A stretch of 35,388 nt of DNA from CAZYYO01 sp964650965 (lineage in GTDB: Bacteria > Bacillota > Clostridia > Lachnospirales > Lachnospiraceae), in assembly GCA_964650965.1 (NCBI GenBank), contig CAZYYO010000020.1, positions 1 through 35,388 of the forward strand. The letters are read 5' to 3'. Positions 34,589-35,388 of the stretch are shown piece after piece. A model generated the notes under the pieces. The model saw nothing but the letters and a program-made list of their open reading frames with translations, did no database searches and was not told the DNA's origin. How positions within the stretch are numbered: the first letter of the stretch is position 1; every line of letters begins with the position of its first letter. Made by a program: the position numbers and the translations under genes.

Positions 34589-34614
34589 GCAGCTTTCACT
34601 GACAGAGAAGCTGC
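34589..34614 (+). repeat. Hairpin just before the ribosome site of the next gene
   Basis: GCAGCTT (34589-34595) pairs perfectly with AAGCTGC (34608-34614) around a 12-base loop. No T tract follows, so it is not a terminator; AAAGGAG begins six bases later. It could protect the 5' end or tune translation. Confidence 0.5.
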
Positions 34615-34634
34615 ACCAGAAAGGAGCATGACAC

Positions 34635-35388
34635 ATGACAATAACAGGACTTGATATGCATTACACGTATCAAAAGAGTACATCATATGATACGACAGAA
34701 AGTGATAAGACCAATGTTTTTCAAGAGAAATTTCAAATTGCTAATGAGAAATTTCCCTATTCTAATTTAGCAAAGGATGGAATCATAGCGTATAACGGTG
34801 TGAATTTTGCCTGTGACGAGAAGAATAACCGCATTACCCTGGGGGATGTAAGCGATAAAGGTAACTGCCTAAACATTCCCTTGTCCAAGGGAGGAAGTCT
34901 ACTGGTGAATCGAGATAATCTAGGGGAACTATCCCAGGCAATTTCCATGTTCTCCCCGGAAGATATCAATCTGATTATGCGAGCAATTGCCCAGGATAAG
35001 AAAGCCCAGGCAATGCAGCAGCAAGCTCAGGATGAGGAAGTAGATGCCATCCAGAAAATTCATGACAAAATGACAGATATAATAGAAACTCTGCAAAATG
35101 GTGAGATAGACACTGCAATTTGGCTGGGTGGAAAAAGCTATACCAACGAAGAATGGAATAAACTTCTGGAAAAATACGATAAGACCCAGGATTCCCTGCG
35201 AGAATCCATGGAGGAAGAAATTGAAAAAAGATTCCAGGTATATGGCCCCAATGCACCAGAGGCGGTACAAAGGGCATGGGAAGAAGCTTCCGAAGAACTG
35301 GGAATCAACGGATTTGGAATGAAAGCAGATGGTCAGCTTAGCCACATTACTCAGTTAGATGTTCAAAAAGCAGAGAAATGGATGAACG
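34635..35388 (+). CDS. Uncharacterised helical protein, 3' end beyond the window
   Basis: An open frame starts at ATG 34635 after GAAAGGAG and stays open to the window edge, giving at least 251 residues (MTITGLDMHYTYQKSTSYDT at the start). There is no signal peptide or membrane helix. Residues about 78-110 contain LSKGGSLLVNRDNLGELSQA, and residues about 118-205 are Gln/Glu/Lys rich and probably coiled coil (QDKKAQAMQQQAQDEEVDAI). It shares the upstream region and general style with the gene at 33994, suggesting a common operon. I do not recognise the family; cytoplasmic or flagellar-type export are both open. Confidence 0.72.
   Translation, partial: MTITGLDMHYTYQKSTSYDTTESDKTNVFQEKFQIANEKFPYSNLAKDGIIAYNGVNFACDEKNNRITLGDVSDKGNCLNIPLSKGGSLLVNRDNLGELSQAISMFSPEDINLIMRAIAQDKKAQAMQQQAQDEEVDAIQKIHDKMTDIIETLQNGEIDTAIWLGGKSYTNEEWNKLLEKYDKTQDSLRESMEEEIEKRFQVYGPNAPEAVQRAWEEASEELGINGFGMKADGQLSHITQLDVQKAEKWMN

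Overview
The window reads as ordinary chromosome of an anaerobic, Gram-positive Clostridia, most likely a motile or once-motile member of Lachnospiraceae. The grounds are the AT-rich, purine-rich plus strand, strong GGAGG-type ribosome sites, the block ackA-yceD-rpmF-plsX-acpP-rnc-smc-ftsY, the pairing of a PurO-type IMP cyclohydrolase with a stand-alone AICAR formyltransferase, and a methionine synthase whose activation domain is a separate protein. All but two genes are on the plus strand, which is probably the leading strand. I see no phage, insertion-sequence transposase, CRISPR array, rRNA or tRNA. No gene-free stretch exceeds 300 bases; the longest (21989-22270) holds a large inverted repeat.

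Layout. 84-812: voltage-gated K+ channel. 847-4237: two overlapping half-transporter genes forming a heterodimeric ABC exporter, then a 71-residue unknown (4257-4472). 4491-9311: methionine module made of a reactivation-domain protein, a cobalamin-dependent methionine synthase lacking that domain, and a fused homocysteine methyltransferase/methylenetetrahydrofolate reductase, closed by a strong bidirectional terminator. 9383-10282 (minus): membrane-anchored alpha/beta hydrolase. 10505-15110: signalling block with a coiled-coil membrane protein, an OmpR-type response regulator and its histidine kinase, a lipoprotein and a CheV-type coupling protein. 15182-18981: a highly charged membrane protein, HisH, HisF and uracil-DNA glycosylase. 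19126-19875: FliD-like protein. 20085-21988: last two steps of IMP synthesis. 21989-22270: long hairpin element between convergent genes. 22271-23524 (minus): TmcAL; 23695-24885: acetate kinase, divergent from it. 24948-32485: YceD, L32, PlsX, ACP, RNase III, SMC and FtsY, a housekeeping run joining lipid synthesis, ribosome maturation, chromosome segregation and membrane targeting. 32573-33784: threonine ammonia-lyase. 33994-end: two unknown proteins, the second running off the window, preceded by a possible flagellar-sigma promoter.

Most genes belong to well-known families. The less explained parts are the ~174-bp hairpin at 22012-22185, palindromes in the promoter regions of yceD, plsX and ilvA, a sigma-D-like promoter followed by a terminator near 33.8 kb, and several uncharacterised proteins (15182, 10505, 19126, 33994, 34635). 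I did not find a clearly new multi-gene system. Positions and motifs were read by eye; family calls rest on recognised motifs, not database searches.
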